A stretch of DNA of 64,000 nucleotides from CAWJMF01 sp963843945 (GCA_963843945.1 CAWJMF010000002.1:1860001-1924000); one strand, 5' to 3'; counted from the stretch's first letter, positions 17,200-25,295 are shown. The notes: a model not told the origin generated them from the sequence alone. Numbers and translations: made by a program.

Positions 17200-18044
17200 A
17201 AGGTGCGGCAGCCGCGACCTCTCGTCTCGAACCACTTTCAGCGCGAAACGAAGCCGAGGCGCTCGCGTACCTCGCGCGAGCGCCCTACGACAACGTCTAC
17301 GTCCATTGGCTGATCCGCAGCGGCATGGGGATGCGCGGCGTGGAGTCGTTCGCCGTCTCGCGCGATGGAGCCGGAACGGTCGACGGCGTCTGTTACTTCG
17401 GCCGGCAGATCGTCCCGTGCGCTTCCAGCAGTGCGGTGCTCGCGGCATTTGCCGAGCGCGCCGTGACGGCGCGCCCGCCGTCGGAAATCGTCGCGCCGCG
17501 CCCGGCGCTCGAGCGCTTCTGGGCGAAAGCGGGGCCGCGTTTGCCGGCACCGCGCGCCATACGCCGGAGTCAACCCGTCTATGCGCTCGACCGCGCGCAC
17601 CTGCGCGGTTCGCGCAAAGACGCGCCCGTGGCGCGTGCGAAGCCGGCCGATCTCGAAGAGCTCAACCACAATTCCGCGGCGATGTTCGAGCACGAGTTCG
17701 GACGAGCCGCCGGCAGCGTCGCGCCCGCGCAGCACCGCGAACGCACCCGGCGCATCCTCGAAGCCGGTTGGTGGTGGTGCTACCGCGCCGAGCAGCGCAT
17801 CGTCTTTCAATGCAACGTCGGCTCGCAGTCTCCGTACACGGCGCAGCTTCAAGGCGTTTGGACCCCGCCGGCCGATCGCGGAAAAGGCTACGCGACGCGC
17901 GGGCTGGCCGCGATCTGCGACCATCTCCTCGACGAAAACCCCTCGCTGTGTTTGTTCGTCAACGATTTCAACGCGAGCGCGATCGCGCTGTACGAACGCC
18001 TCGGCTTCTTTCGTGCCGGCGAATTCGCCACCGTGCTCTTCTAG
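17196..18044 (+). CDS. GNAT acetyltransferase (two-domain, DUF4081-like N-terminus)
   Basis: This 282-residue protein has a C-terminal GNAT domain containing LQGVWTPPADRGKGYATRG (acetyl-CoA loop) and LFVNDFNASAIALYERLGF (motif B), preceded by a degenerate N-terminal GNAT-like half. This is the layout of actinobacterial DUF4081-linked acetyltransferases. It probably acetylates an amine on a small molecule or protein. Its GTG start at 17196 overlaps the anti-sigma stop (GTGA), so it is likely part of the sigma regulon and co-translated. The acceptor is unknown. Confidence 0.78.
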   Translation: MKGAAAATSRLEPLSARNEAEALAYLARAPYDNVYVHWLIRSGMGMRGVESFAVSRDGAGTVDGVCYFGRQIVPCASSSAVLAAFAERAVTARPPSEIVAPRPALERFWAKAGPRLPAPRAIRRSQPVYALDRAHLRGSRKDAPVARAKPADLEELNHNSAAMFEHEFGRAAGSVAPAQHRERTRRILEAGWWWCYRAEQRIVFQCNVGSQSPYTAQLQGVWTPPADRGKGYATRGLAAICDHLLDENPSLCLFVNDFNASAIALYERLGFFRAGEFATVLF

Positions 18045-18074
18045 AGAAGCGCGACGGAGCACTCCGCCGCGTTC

Positions 18075-18572
18075 GTGCGGCTCCGCACGCCGGACGACCT
18101 TCCCAACTGTATCGCACTTCTCGAATCGGTTCAGCGGCTGGACGGATATCCTTCGACCTGGCCGAGCGATCCCGGCGCGTGGCTAACGCCGGACGGCTTT
18201 CTCGATGCATGGGTCGCGCTTTGCGAAACGCGACTGCTCGGTCACGTCGCGCTCGGGACCGTTGACGAAACTGCCGATCCGCAATTCACCGGCTCGGCCG
18301 GTCGCGCCGCGCCGGAGTTGGCGGAGGTGAAGCGCCTCTTCGTCCATCCGCAGACGCGGCGGGCGGGCGTTGCGCGGCAGCTGCTCGAGGCGGCTGTGCA
18401 CGGTGCGCGAGCTCGCACGCTGTGGCCGGTGCTGGAGGTGACGGCGGATCGGCGTGGCGCGGTGCAATGTTACGAACGAAACGGTTGGCGCCGCATCGGG
18501 AGCAGCATTGCCAACTGGCAGCGAGCCGACGGCGAGCGTCCTCTCCTCTATCAGTACGAATGGCCCACGTAA
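18075..18572 (+). CDS. GNAT family N-acetyltransferase
   Basis: This compact GNAT enzyme of 165 residues has EVKRLFVHPQTRRAGVARQLLEAAV, which is the acetyl-CoA-binding R/Q-x-x-G-x-A loop, and later VLEVTADRRGAVQCYERNGWRRIG. The start is GTG 18075, where the protein begins VRLRTPDDLPNCIALLESV. It lies 30 bases after the preceding acetyltransferase and on the same strand, so it probably ends the sigma-factor transcript. It is convergent with the S51 peptidase gene. The substrate is unknown. Confidence 0.78.
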   Translation: MRLRTPDDLPNCIALLESVQRLDGYPSTWPSDPGAWLTPDGFLDAWVALCETRLLGHVALGTVDETADPQFTGSAGRAAPELAEVKRLFVHPQTRRAGVARQLLEAAVHGARARTLWPVLEVTADRRGAVQCYERNGWRRIGSSIANWQRADGERPLLYQYEWPT

Positions 18573-18579
18573 GCGCGCG

Positions 18580-19275
18580 CTAAAGGAGCGTGCTTGCGAG
18601 TTCGCTCTCGTGCGCGGCGCCGGTACCGTCGGGCTCGACACGATAGACTCGCGCCGCGGGCTTTGCCGTGACGGCCGCATGCAGCTTGCCGTTGACGAAG
18701 TGCACGGCGGCGCCGTCGTCGCAGGCGTAGCCGGGACCGATCGTTCCAGCGGCCACCATGCGCCGGTAGGCGGGACGCCGGTCCTTCTCGCCGTCGTAGT
18801 GCGGGCACGCGCTTCCGCCAAGGAATCCGAGGCAGCGCATCGCCGTGAGATCGCCGGCCAGCGAGTCGGTCACGCCTTCCTCGAACCAGCAGATCGCCCC
18901 GGCGCTCGAGCCGCACAACACGATGCCTTGCTCGCCGGCCTCACGGAGAATGGCATCCATACCCCAGTCGCGCCAAACCGCCAGCATGCTGCGCGTGTTG
19001 CCGCCGCCGACGTGCACGACGTCGAAGTCCAGGACGAATCGGCGTAAATCGACCGGCGTGCGCCGGAAGAACGGCAAGTGCGCGGTGCGGCAACCGAGCC
19101 GCCCGTACGATTCGTAAAAGCGCGCGAGGTAACCGGGGTCGTCGCCGCTCGCTGTCCCGACGAAGAGCACGCGCGGGCTCGCGGTGCGCGCAAGGTCTAG
19201 CCAGTAGGTCTCGAGCTTGAAGTTGCCGCTGTCGGTCGGAAGCAGGCCGCCCGCAGCGACAACGTGTGTGCTCAC
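18580..19275 (-). CDS. Peptidase S51 family protein (dipeptidase E / cyanophycinase-like)
   Basis: This 231-residue protein has the S51 features: VHVGGGNTRSML near residue 88, the nucleophile elbow GSSAGAICWF with Ser124, and HYDGEKDRR carrying a likely catalytic histidine. Relatives cleave Asp-X dipeptides. The GTG 19275 start overlaps the panB stop (GTGA). The open frame upstream of this runs antisense to nothing but overlaps panB and has no family similarity, so the short start is preferred. It is coupled to panE-panB, but a link to pantothenate synthesis is only contextual. Confidence 0.83.
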   Translation of the reverse strand: MSTHVVAAGGLLPTDSGNFKLETYWLDLARTASPRVLFVGTASGDDPGYLARFYESYGRLGCRTAHLPFFRRTPVDLRRFVLDFDVVHVGGGNTRSMLAVWRDWGMDAILREAGEQGIVLCGSSAGAICWFEEGVTDSLAGDLTAMRCLGFLGGSACPHYDGEKDRRPAYRRMVAAGTIGPGYACDDGAAVHFVNGKLHAAVTAKPAARVYRVEPDGTGAAHESELASTLL

Positions 19276-20042
19276 CCCGGGAACGAACGGTCCCGCACGG
19301 CCTCCGCGTACGCGCGCAAGGCCGAGGTCGTCACGTCGGTGAGGTCGGCGAAGCGCCGCGCGAACGGGGGCGACTCCGGATAGAACCCGAGCACGTCGTG
19401 CAGCACGAGCACTTGTCCGTCGCAAGACGGTCCGGCGCCGATGCCGATCGTCGGAATCGCCAGCGCTTGCGTGATTTCGGCGGCGAGGCTCGCGTCGACC
19501 ATCTCGAGGACGACCGCGCTCGCGCCGGCTTCGGCGACCGCCTGCGCGTCGGCCAGCAGCAGTTCGCGATCGCGGCGGCGCCGGAACCCGCCGTCCAGTC
19601 CGGCGGTCTGCGGCAGGACGCCGATGTGCGCGACCACCGGAATGCCGGCAGCGACGATCGCGCGGATGCGCGCCTGCGAACGCACGCCGCCCTCGAGCTT
19701 GACGCTGCCGGCGCCGCCGTCTTTCACCAGCGCGACCGCCGAGCCGACCGCTTGCGCGTCGCTCGCTTCGTAACTTCCGAAGGGGAGGTCGACGATCACG
19801 TGCGCGCGGGCCGTGCCGCGTTCGACCGCGGCACCATGGCGCAGCATGTCGGCGAGCTCGACGTGCACCGTCGACGGATAGCCTAGCACGACCATCCCGA
19901 GCGAGTCGCCCACGAGGATGACGTCGATGCCGGCGGATTCGGCGCAGCGTGCGAAGGGCGCGTCGTAAGCCGTTACGACCGGAAAAGCCGCACCCTTGCG
20001 CTCGCGGAGTGCGGCTGCAGTGAGCCGGCGTTCGAAAGCCAT
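19272..20042 (-). CDS. panB: 3-methyl-2-oxobutanoate hydroxymethyltransferase
   Basis: PanB adds a hydroxymethyl group from methylene-tetrahydrofolate to alpha-ketoisovalerate to give ketopantoate, the first step of pantothenate synthesis. Visible motifs are VVTAYDAPFARCAESAGIDV, ILVGDSLGMVVLGY, VIVDLPFGSY, SVKLEGG, VVAHIGVLPQTA and IPTIGIGAGPSCDGQVLV. These include the metal-binding Asp of the GDSLG motif and the catalytic glutamate in VLEMV. The length is 256 residues, normal for the family. It lies 8 bases downstream of panE and overlaps the S51 gene. Confidence 0.93.
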   Translation of the reverse strand: MAFERRLTAAALRERKGAAFPVVTAYDAPFARCAESAGIDVILVGDSLGMVVLGYPSTVHVELADMLRHGAAVERGTARAHVIVDLPFGSYEASDAQAVGSAVALVKDGGAGSVKLEGGVRSQARIRAIVAAGIPVVAHIGVLPQTAGLDGGFRRRRDRELLLADAQAVAEAGASAVVLEMVDASLAAEITQALAIPTIGIGAGPSCDGQVLVLHDVLGFYPESPPFARRFADLTDVTTSALRAYAEAVRDRSFPG

Positions 20043-20050
20043 GGAACGCG

Positions 20051-20953
20051 CTACGCGTTCGCGCGCGCTCGAACCTCGTTCGCGGCCCGATCGTTCTCGG
20101 GGGTAGCGATGCCGTGCCTGCGGCCGAGCTCGCTCAGGGCGCCGTTGATGGCCTCGAGTTCGGTCGGGCGCTTGCGCTCGAGATCCTGCAGCATCGACGA
20201 GCGGTTTTCGGCTGTGGCCACGGCGACCGCGTAGACGTGCGCGACTGGATCGTCGAACGGCAGGACGACGCCTTCGGCGGCGGCGACCGCAGCCGCCTCG
20301 CGCGCGATTGCGCCGGCGCGCTCGCGGAGTTGGGGATCGGTCGCGATCGCACCGTTGGAAACGCCCGCCGTCGCCGTCAGCGGATTGATCGCGGCGTTCG
20401 CGATCAACTTAGCCCAGAGATGCGGCTCGATCGGATCGACGATGCGCGCGTGCAGCGAGCTTGCGATCAAGAGATCGCGCAGCGGTCGCAGGTCGCCGCC
20501 GGCGCGCTCGCGCGCCCAACCGAGCGTCGTCATGCCGCGTCCGACGCGCTGCATCGCGCCGGGTGCGACGAGCACGCCACCCTCCGTCGTCGGCGCCAGC
20601 GCGATCGGGCGGATCCCTAAGGCCTCCTCGATCTGGGCGACCTGCAAGATCCCGTTTTGGAGCGACACGACCGGAGTAGCCGGGGCGAGCACGGCACGCA
20701 GCGGTGCCAGCGCGTCGCGCGTGGCGAACGCTTTGACGGCAACGATCAGCACCTCGACTCCCTCGAGATCGCGGGGATCGCTGCCGGCCTCGGCTAGCGC
20801 GAGGAGCGCAGTGTCGCGCGCCAAACCGCCGCGACGCCCAATAGCGAGGCGCGTCGCTTCGTTGCGAACGAGCACGCGGACTTCCGCGTGCGGCGCGAGA
20901 GAGGCGGCGAACAGCGTCCCGATCGCGCCCGCGCCGACGATTCCGAGCTTCAG
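20051..20953 (-). CDS. panE: 2-dehydropantoate 2-reductase, apparent CTG start
   Basis: PanE reduces ketopantoate to pantoate with NADPH. The protein begins LKLGIVGAGAIGTLFAASLA, a Rossmann GxGxxG at the very N terminus. It later has LIVAVKAF, VVSLQNGI, the catalytic-lysine segment LWAKLIANAAINPLTA and AENRSSMLQDLERKRPTELEAING. The fold must begin within a few residues of position 20953, and in this frame no ATG, GTG or TTG lies close upstream. The only fitting start is CTG at 20953, overlapping the previous gene's stop as CTGA, matching the NTGA overlaps seen throughout this window. About 300 residues, a normal length. Confidence 0.88.
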   Translation of the reverse strand: MKLGIVGAGAIGTLFAASLAPHAEVRVLVRNEATRLAIGRRGGLARDTALLALAEAGSDPRDLEGVEVLIVAVKAFATRDALAPLRAVLAPATPVVSLQNGILQVAQIEEALGIRPIALAPTTEGGVLVAPGAMQRVGRGMTTLGWARERAGGDLRPLRDLLIASSLHARIVDPIEPHLWAKLIANAAINPLTATAGVSNGAIATDPQLRERAGAIAREAAAVAAAEGVVLPFDDPVAHVYAVAVATAENRSSMLQDLERKRPTELEAINGALSELGRRHGIATPENDRAANEVRARANA

Positions 20954-21147
20954 CCCTTGTCTTCGACCAGCTCGTCCAGCGCGTCGGCAACGCGAAGCAT
21001 GTTGGCGGCCATCGCGCCGATCACTTCGCCGACGAAACCGATGTCCCAGCGGTCGCCCGTGATTCGCGCGACGGACTCTTCGCGCACGCTCTGGACGTTG
21101 GCCCGAATCTCGCCGGTAATCGCATGGACGCGCTCTGCTTTGCTCAT
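20950..21147 (-). CDS. Small 65-aa hypothetical protein upstream of panE
   Basis: This small acidic helical protein (MSKAERVHAITGEIRANVQS, later GDRWDIGFVGEVIGAMAANM and LRVADALDELVEDKG) has no recognised family. It starts at ATG 21147 without a strong ribosome-binding site and its TGA stop overlaps the CTG start of panE. Tight coupling suggests it belongs to the pantothenate operon, possibly needed for initiation at the unusual panE start. Codon composition looks like that of its neighbours. Confidence 0.55.
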   Translation of the reverse strand: MSKAERVHAITGEIRANVQSVREESVARITGDRWDIGFVGEVIGAMAANMLRVADALDELVEDKG

Positions 21148-21341
21148 GGAGTCGGGGTGTTCGCTCGGCAGGAAGTCTTGCCTTGCGGCGGGCTCGCCCC
21201 GGCAGGAAAGTCGGCGCCAGCTCGTTTCCGCAGAACGGCGGGTACAACCCGACGGGCACGGTCGGCGCACTGGCATATCATACCGTGGCCGCCGTGCTCG
21301 ACAAGTACGTGAAGAGTCCCGGACCCCTTGTTAGTTAGGCG

Positions 21342-21728
21342 TTACTGACGGCTCGAGGGCGTCGTGCCGTTGGTACGATAGACGAAGATCCGATCGGCGT
21401 GACGCATGCCGAGGAATTTTTGGTCGTAGTAGAGCTTGACGAACATGCCGGATTTGAGATTTTTCATCTGGTACGTCGTCTTGCCGTCGTCCGAGAAGAC
21501 CTGGTCGAACTTGGGAAGCAGCTCGAAGCTCAGCGTTTGCTTGCCGTCCACGGCGTAGATCTTGATGTTCGTCGAGGACACGTGCTCGACGTAGCCGTAG
21601 ACGACGTTGACGGCGCTAGCCTGCGCGGGGATCGGTGCGAACGTCGCCGCCGACGTCGCGGCGAAGAGGAAAGCGGCCACAAGGCCGGCGGGTTTGGCCC
21701 AATCGGGCGAAAGAAAGCGAAGTTTCAT
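21342..21728 (-). CDS. Secreted small protein, beta-rich, paralogous to the gene at 47 kb
   Basis: This 128-residue protein has an N-terminal signal peptide (LVAAFLFAATSAATFAPIPA, probably cut after AQA). The mature part, VNVVYGYVEHVSSTNIKIYA to GMRHADRIFVYR, has alternating hydrophobic residues suggesting a small beta-barrel. A KNLKSGMFVKLYYDQKFLGM segment aligns by eye with KYLKKGMYVRVAYRQATVFG in the secreted protein at 47015-47359, so the two look like paralogues. No catalytic motif is seen. It is divergent from the zinc-ribbon gene. Function unknown. Confidence 0.65.
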   Translation of the reverse strand: MKLRFLSPDWAKPAGLVAAFLFAATSAATFAPIPAQASAVNVVYGYVEHVSSTNIKIYAVDGKQTLSFELLPKFDQVFSDDGKTTYQMKNLKSGMFVKLYYDQKFLGMRHADRIFVYRTNGTTPSSRQ

Positions 21729-21810
21729 ACGGCGTTTGTACCCGGGAACGCTCGTCCCAACCTCAGATGCGAGTGCCCCCGCCCTCGTGAGCGGGCCGCG
21801 TTGAGTCTAA

Positions 21811-21880
21811 AACGGGGGTAAACCCGAGCGCGAGGGGCCGCCCGGGGGCCTAGTCCGAAAGGCCCGCTCGGCGGGGTAAA
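21811..21880 (+). promoter_or_regulatory. GC-rich structured leader upstream of the zinc-ribbon gene
   Basis: CCGAGCG at 21824-21830 can pair with CGCTCGG at 21865-21871, enclosing a GGCC/GGCC stem (21847-21850 with 21861-21864) and a CCGAAA-containing loop. Copies of GGGGTAAA flank the structure at 21814-21821 and 21873-21880. It ends 45 bases before the ATG at 21925. It does not match a riboswitch class I can name, so it is listed only as a candidate structured element. Confidence 0.3.
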
Positions 21881-21924
21881 GATTTGCTCGTTTCCACCGA
21901 AAATGAAGACCGAGAGGGTCCAGG

Positions 21925-22176
21925 ATGAACATCCGCCATATCGGCGACGTAAGCTGCAAGAAATGCGGACAGCCGGGTCCTAAGAACGGGACCGTCTCGC
22001 AAGTTGTCGATCAATTCGGCAATCGCGTGGAGGAGCGCAACCCGCTCGATCCCGTCGCCTCACTGTGCTCGGCCTGCGGCCACGAGACGCCCCTTTTTCA
22101 CGGCAGCAACTTCACGCCCGTCTCGATGACGCTGGCAAAAGACGGCCAATCCGTCAGGCTGATACCGGAAGCCTAG
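21925..22176 (+). CDS. Small zinc-ribbon protein
   Basis: This 83-residue protein has two CxxC knuckles, VSCKKCGQPGP near residue 10 and SLCSACGHETP near residue 50, expected to bind one zinc ion. It has no signal peptide or membrane segment. A purine-rich GAGAGGG sequence precedes the ATG at 21925. The TAG stop is followed in the same frame by a flavin reductase coding region that lacks a normal start codon, so the two products may be translationally linked. Function unknown. Confidence 0.7.
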   Translation: MNIRHIGDVSCKKCGQPGPKNGTVSQVVDQFGNRVEERNPLDPVASLCSACGHETPLFHGSNFTPVSMTLAKDGQSVRLIPEA

Positions 22177-22185
22177 GGCGCTTTC

Positions 22186-22794
22186 ATCGAAGCCGACCTG
22201 ACGGCGGCGCCGTGGCAAGACGCGTATAAGCTGCTCATCGGCAGCGTCGTGCCGCGGCCCATCGCCTGGGTCTCGACGACGAGCGCCGAAGGCATCCACA
22301 ACATCGCGCCCTTTTCGTTCTTCAACGCGTTCGGCGCCGCGCCGCCGATCCTCGCCTTCGCCCCGATGGCAAGTGAAGACCGCCCGCAAAAGGACACGCT
22401 GGCGAACATTCGCGCGCTCGAAGAATTCGTCGTGAACATCGTCACCGAGGCGACCCTCGCGGCGATGGATACGACCGGCCGGCTCTATCCTCCCGAAGTC
22501 GACGAGTTTTCGGTCGCGGGGCTCACCCCAGCGCCATCGGTCGTGGTGAAGCCGCCGCGCATCGCCGAGTCGCCCATCAACTTCGAGTGCAAGCTCTTCG
22601 CGCTCGTCCCGCTCGGCGAGGGCGAAGGTTCGGCGACGCTGGTCCTGGGACGCGCCGTCCACGTGCGCGTCGCGGACGAGGTCATGCGCGAAGGCAAAAT
22701 CGACGCGCGTCTTCTCTTGCCCGTCGCGCGCATGGGCGGCCCGTTTTACGCGCGTCCCGAGATTCTGCCCTTCCTGCGCGCCGACCGCTCGTAG
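22186..22794 (+). CDS. Flavin reductase-like protein with no standard start codon
   Basis: The protein is a flavin reductase-like (FMN-binding split barrel) family member: YKLLIGSVVPRPIAWVSTTS, NIAPFSFFNAFGAAPPILAF, RPQKDTLANIRALEEFVVNI and FECKLFALVPLGEG are family blocks. Relatives start about 13 residues before YKLL. At that exact position the codon is ATC (22186-22188), with AGGG seven bases upstream. CTG at 22198 is the other possibility, and the first GTG (22249) would delete the first strand and the PRP region. The frame is the same as that of the upstream zinc-ribbon gene, separated only by its TAG stop and three codons. Options are a non-canonical start, TAG readthrough or a sequence error. 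Confidence 0.8.
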   Translation: MEADLTAAPWQDAYKLLIGSVVPRPIAWVSTTSAEGIHNIAPFSFFNAFGAAPPILAFAPMASEDRPQKDTLANIRALEEFVVNIVTEATLAAMDTTGRLYPPEVDEFSVAGLTPAPSVVVKPPRIAESPINFECKLFALVPLGEGEGSATLVLGRAVHVRVADEVMREGKIDARLLLPVARMGGPFYARPEILPFLRADRS

Positions 22795-22812
22795 CGCTGC
22801 GTTGCTAAGCAG

Positions 22813-24294
22813 ATGAAGCTCCTGCTCGCGCTCGATCAGGGCACGACCAGCAGCCGCGCCGTGCTCTTCGACGCTGCGGGCAACCAGCTCGCCGCCGCGC
22901 TCCGCGAGTTTCCGCAACACTTCCCGCAGCCGGGTTGGGTCGAGCACGACCCCTGGGACATCTGGAACAGTCAACTCGAGTGCGCGCGTGAGGTCCTGCG
23001 GCAAAGCGGAACGCCGCCGAGCGACGTGGCTTGCATCGGCATCACCAATCAGCGCGAGACGACGCTGCTGTGGGAGCGCGCGAGCGGCAAGCCGGTCGCT
23101 CCCGCAATCGTCTGGCAAGATCGGCGCACGGTCGACCTTTGCAGCGAACTCGCGGCGCGCGGGCTCGCCGAAGTCTTTCGCGAGAAGACCGGCTTGCTGC
23201 TCGACCCGTATTTTTCCGGAACGAAGATCGCCTGGCTGTTGCGCAACGTCGACGGCCTTGCGGAGCGCGCACGCTCCGGCGAACTTGCATTTGGAACGGT
23301 CGACAGCTGGCTGACCTACAACTTGACGGCCGGGCGCGCCCATCTGACCGACGTGACCAACGCGAGCCGCACGCTGCTGTTCGACATTCGCACGCTCGGC
23401 TGGGACGACGAGTTGCTCGCGCTGCTCGAAATTCCTAAAGCGCTTCTGCCGGAAGTGCGGCCTTCGGCCGGAACCTTCGCGCGAACCGACGCGCGCATCT
23501 TCGGCAGCGAAATCCCGCTCGCGGGGCTCGCGGGCGACCAGCAGGCCGCGCTCTTCGGGCAGGCCTGCTTCGCGCCGGGAATGGCCAAGAATACCTACGG
23601 GACCGGCGCGTTCGTCGTGATGCATACGGGAGCGAAACCGGTGCGCGGCGCCGGTACGATCGCGACCGTCGCGTGGCAAATCGCGGGACAGGCGCCCGAG
23701 TACGCGCTCGAAGGCTCGATCTTCGTCGCCGGCGCCGCGGTGCAGTGGCTGCGCGACGGCCTCGGCATCATCGCTTCGCCGGACGAGATGGAACCGCTCG
23801 CCAAGAGCGTGCCCGATAACGGCGGCGTCTACTTCGTGCCGGCGCTGGCGGGACTCGGAGCACCGCATTGGGACGCACGCGCGCGCGGCACGATCGTCGG
23901 TCTGACGCGCGGCACGACGAAAGCCCACCTCGCGCGCGCGGCGCTCGAGGCGATCTGCTACCAAACGCGCGACGCAATCGCCGCGATGGAGACGGCTTCC
24001 GGCTTGAAATTGCGGGAACTTCGCGTCGACGGCGGCGCTTCGGCAAACGACTTTCTCATGCAACTTCAGGCGGACGTGCTCGACGTTCCCGTCCTGCGCG
24101 CGAAGGTTGCGGAGACGACGGCGCTCGGCGCGGCGTGCCTAGCCGGCATCGGAGCGGGTCTGCTCGACCGCGCCGCCGTCGCGCGCAACTGGGCTGCCGA
24201 GGCGCGCTTCGAGCCGAAGATGGCCGCCTCGACGCGCGAGCACGGTTACGCCGACTGGAAACGCGCCGTCGAACGCGCCCTCGCGTGGGCGTAG
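22813..24294 (+). CDS. glpK: Glycerol kinase
   Basis: GlpK phosphorylates glycerol to glycerol-3-phosphate. Blocks seen are LLALDQGTTSSRAVLFD, GWVEHDPWDIW, IGITNQRETTLLWER, IVWQDRRT, the catalytic region TDVTNASRTLLFDI, LAGLAGDQQAALFGQ, KNTYGTGAFVV and LRVDGGASANDFLMQ. The length of 493 residues is typical. ATG 22813 follows the flavin reductase gene by 18 bases. No glycerol facilitator or GlpD is in the window. The FBP-binding loop that regulates the E. coli enzyme was not checked. Confidence 0.95.
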   Translation: MKLLLALDQGTTSSRAVLFDAAGNQLAAALREFPQHFPQPGWVEHDPWDIWNSQLECAREVLRQSGTPPSDVACIGITNQRETTLLWERASGKPVAPAIVWQDRRTVDLCSELAARGLAEVFREKTGLLLDPYFSGTKIAWLLRNVDGLAERARSGELAFGTVDSWLTYNLTAGRAHLTDVTNASRTLLFDIRTLGWDDELLALLEIPKALLPEVRPSAGTFARTDARIFGSEIPLAGLAGDQQAALFGQACFAPGMAKNTYGTGAFVVMHTGAKPVRGAGTIATVAWQIAGQAPEYALEGSIFVAGAAVQWLRDGLGIIASPDEMEPLAKSVPDNGGVYFVPALAGLGAPHWDARARGTIVGLTRGTTKAHLARAALEAICYQTRDAIAAMETASGLKLRELRVDGGASANDFLMQLQADVLDVPVLRAKVAETTALGAACLAGIGAGLLDRAAVARNWAAEARFEPKMAASTREHGYADWKRAVERALAWA

Positions 24295-24364
24295 CGCTAG
24301 CAAGCGGAATGGCCCTCCCGCTCCAACGAAACCCTCATCCCGCTTCAATTTTCCGGAGGTGTGA

Positions 24365-24565
24365 ATGACGAAGTTCGAGATCGAGATCGAGGCGCAGGCG
24401 GCCCGCAAAGTCGCGGGTGACGTCGCGAATGCGATCGCGCGAGGCGAATATCAAGCCGGCCGTCAATCCGGCGATATCGCGCGTCTGGCCGAAGCGATCT
24501 ACAAGCTCGCAGGATGCGTCTTCGAACTGAATCGAAATCAGGGCGAAGCGGACGCAAAGGTCTAG
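24365..24565 (+). CDS. Small 66-aa hypothetical protein
   Basis: This small protein (MTKFEIEIEAQAARKVAGDV, later ARLAEAIYKLAGCVFELNRN) is probably helical with one cysteine, and has no recognised family. It has one of the strongest ribosome-binding sites in the window, GGAGGTG seven bases before ATG 24365, which supports real expression. It sits between glycerol kinase and the CMD-family gene on the same strand, 12 bases from the latter. Confidence 0.6.
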   Translation: MTKFEIEIEAQAARKVAGDVANAIARGEYQAGRQSGDIARLAEAIYKLAGCVFELNRNQGEADAKV

Positions 24566-24577
24566 ACGGGAGCCGCC

Positions 24578-25177
24578 GTGTTACGAGATTCCAGCTCGCT
24601 CGGTGGAAGGCTCGACCTGCTTTCCCCTCAAGATCTCGATCGAGAACAGAAGGCCCTCTACGACGAGATCGATGCCAAGCGCGTTCCCTGGGCACAGAAG
24701 GCGGGGTTCCGGGCGAAGCTTGACGGCGGCCAGCTCGTCGGACCGTTCAACGCGTTCCTCTACCGTCAAGCGATCAGCAACGGGTATCTCAAATTCACCG
24801 ACGCGGAAACGGCCAACACATCGCTCGATGCGCGGGTGCGCGAGGTCGTCATTCTGAGCGTCGGCGCTGCCTGGAACTCCCGCTACGAACTCTACGCCCA
24901 TAGCGCCGTTGCGAAGAGCACCGGCCTCAGCGAAGCAGCCGTTCGCGCTCTCGTCGCGGGCGAATCATCGGACGATTTAACGGCGGCCGAGCGGCTCGCG
25001 TATCGCGTCACTCGAGAGCTGACGGTGCACCACCGGCTCGATACCGAGCTGTTCGAGGAAGCCCAAGCGGCATTTGGGACGACGGGGCTCATCGACATCA
25101 CTTTTCTCATCGGACGCTATGTGACGATATGCGCCCTCTTGAACGCTTTCGAGGTCCCCGCGCCCGGCAGCACCTGA
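24578..25177 (+). CDS. Carboxymuconolactone decarboxylase (CMD/AhpD-like) family protein
   Basis: This 199-residue protein belongs to the CMD fold. LVGPFNAFLYRQ near residue 53, VREVVILSVGAAWNSRYELY near residue 88 and HSAVAKSTGLSEAAV follow the family pattern, with the conserved Glu and His. The AhpD redox CxxC pair is absent, so peroxidase-partner activity is unlikely. It resembles the many uncharacterised CMD proteins of secondary metabolism. The start is GTG 24578 with GGGAG upstream. A hairpin follows the stop. Confidence 0.78.
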   Translation: MLRDSSSLGGRLDLLSPQDLDREQKALYDEIDAKRVPWAQKAGFRAKLDGGQLVGPFNAFLYRQAISNGYLKFTDAETANTSLDARVREVVILSVGAAWNSRYELYAHSAVAKSTGLSEAAVRALVAGESSDDLTAAERLAYRVTRELTVHHRLDTELFEEAQAAFGTTGLIDITFLIGRYVTICALLNAFEVPAPGST

Positions 25178-25200
25178 CTCGCCTCATCCAACTCTAAGCT

Positions 25201-25224
25201 GCGTAGCGCCTGCGAGCGTTACGC
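25201..25224 (+). terminator. Possible terminator after the CMD-family gene
   Basis: GCGTAGCGC (25201-25209) pairs with GCGTTACGC (25216-25224) with one G-U pair and a 6-base loop, followed by TGCGTTCTT. It is about 24 bases after the stop of the CMD gene and before the promoter region of the secreted protein at 25296. The T-run is weak. Confidence 0.4.
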
Positions 25225-25295
25225 TGCGTTCTTAACGGGGAATCGTAAGGCTAGGCGGGGCCAGATCCGTTTCCCGCAACATTAAGGACGAAAGC

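Noticed and set aside
21150..21338. Protein-like plus-strand frame ending GALAYHTVAAVLDKYVKSPG just before the 21.3-kb gene
   Set aside because: It looks somewhat protein-like but has no start codon or ribosome-binding site and overlaps the 5' region of the panE operon. It could be a gene remnant, but support is too weak.
22060..24063. Minus-strand open frame of 667 codons opposite the flavin reductase and glpK genes
   Set aside because: It covers two real plus-strand genes and contains no recognisable protein features.
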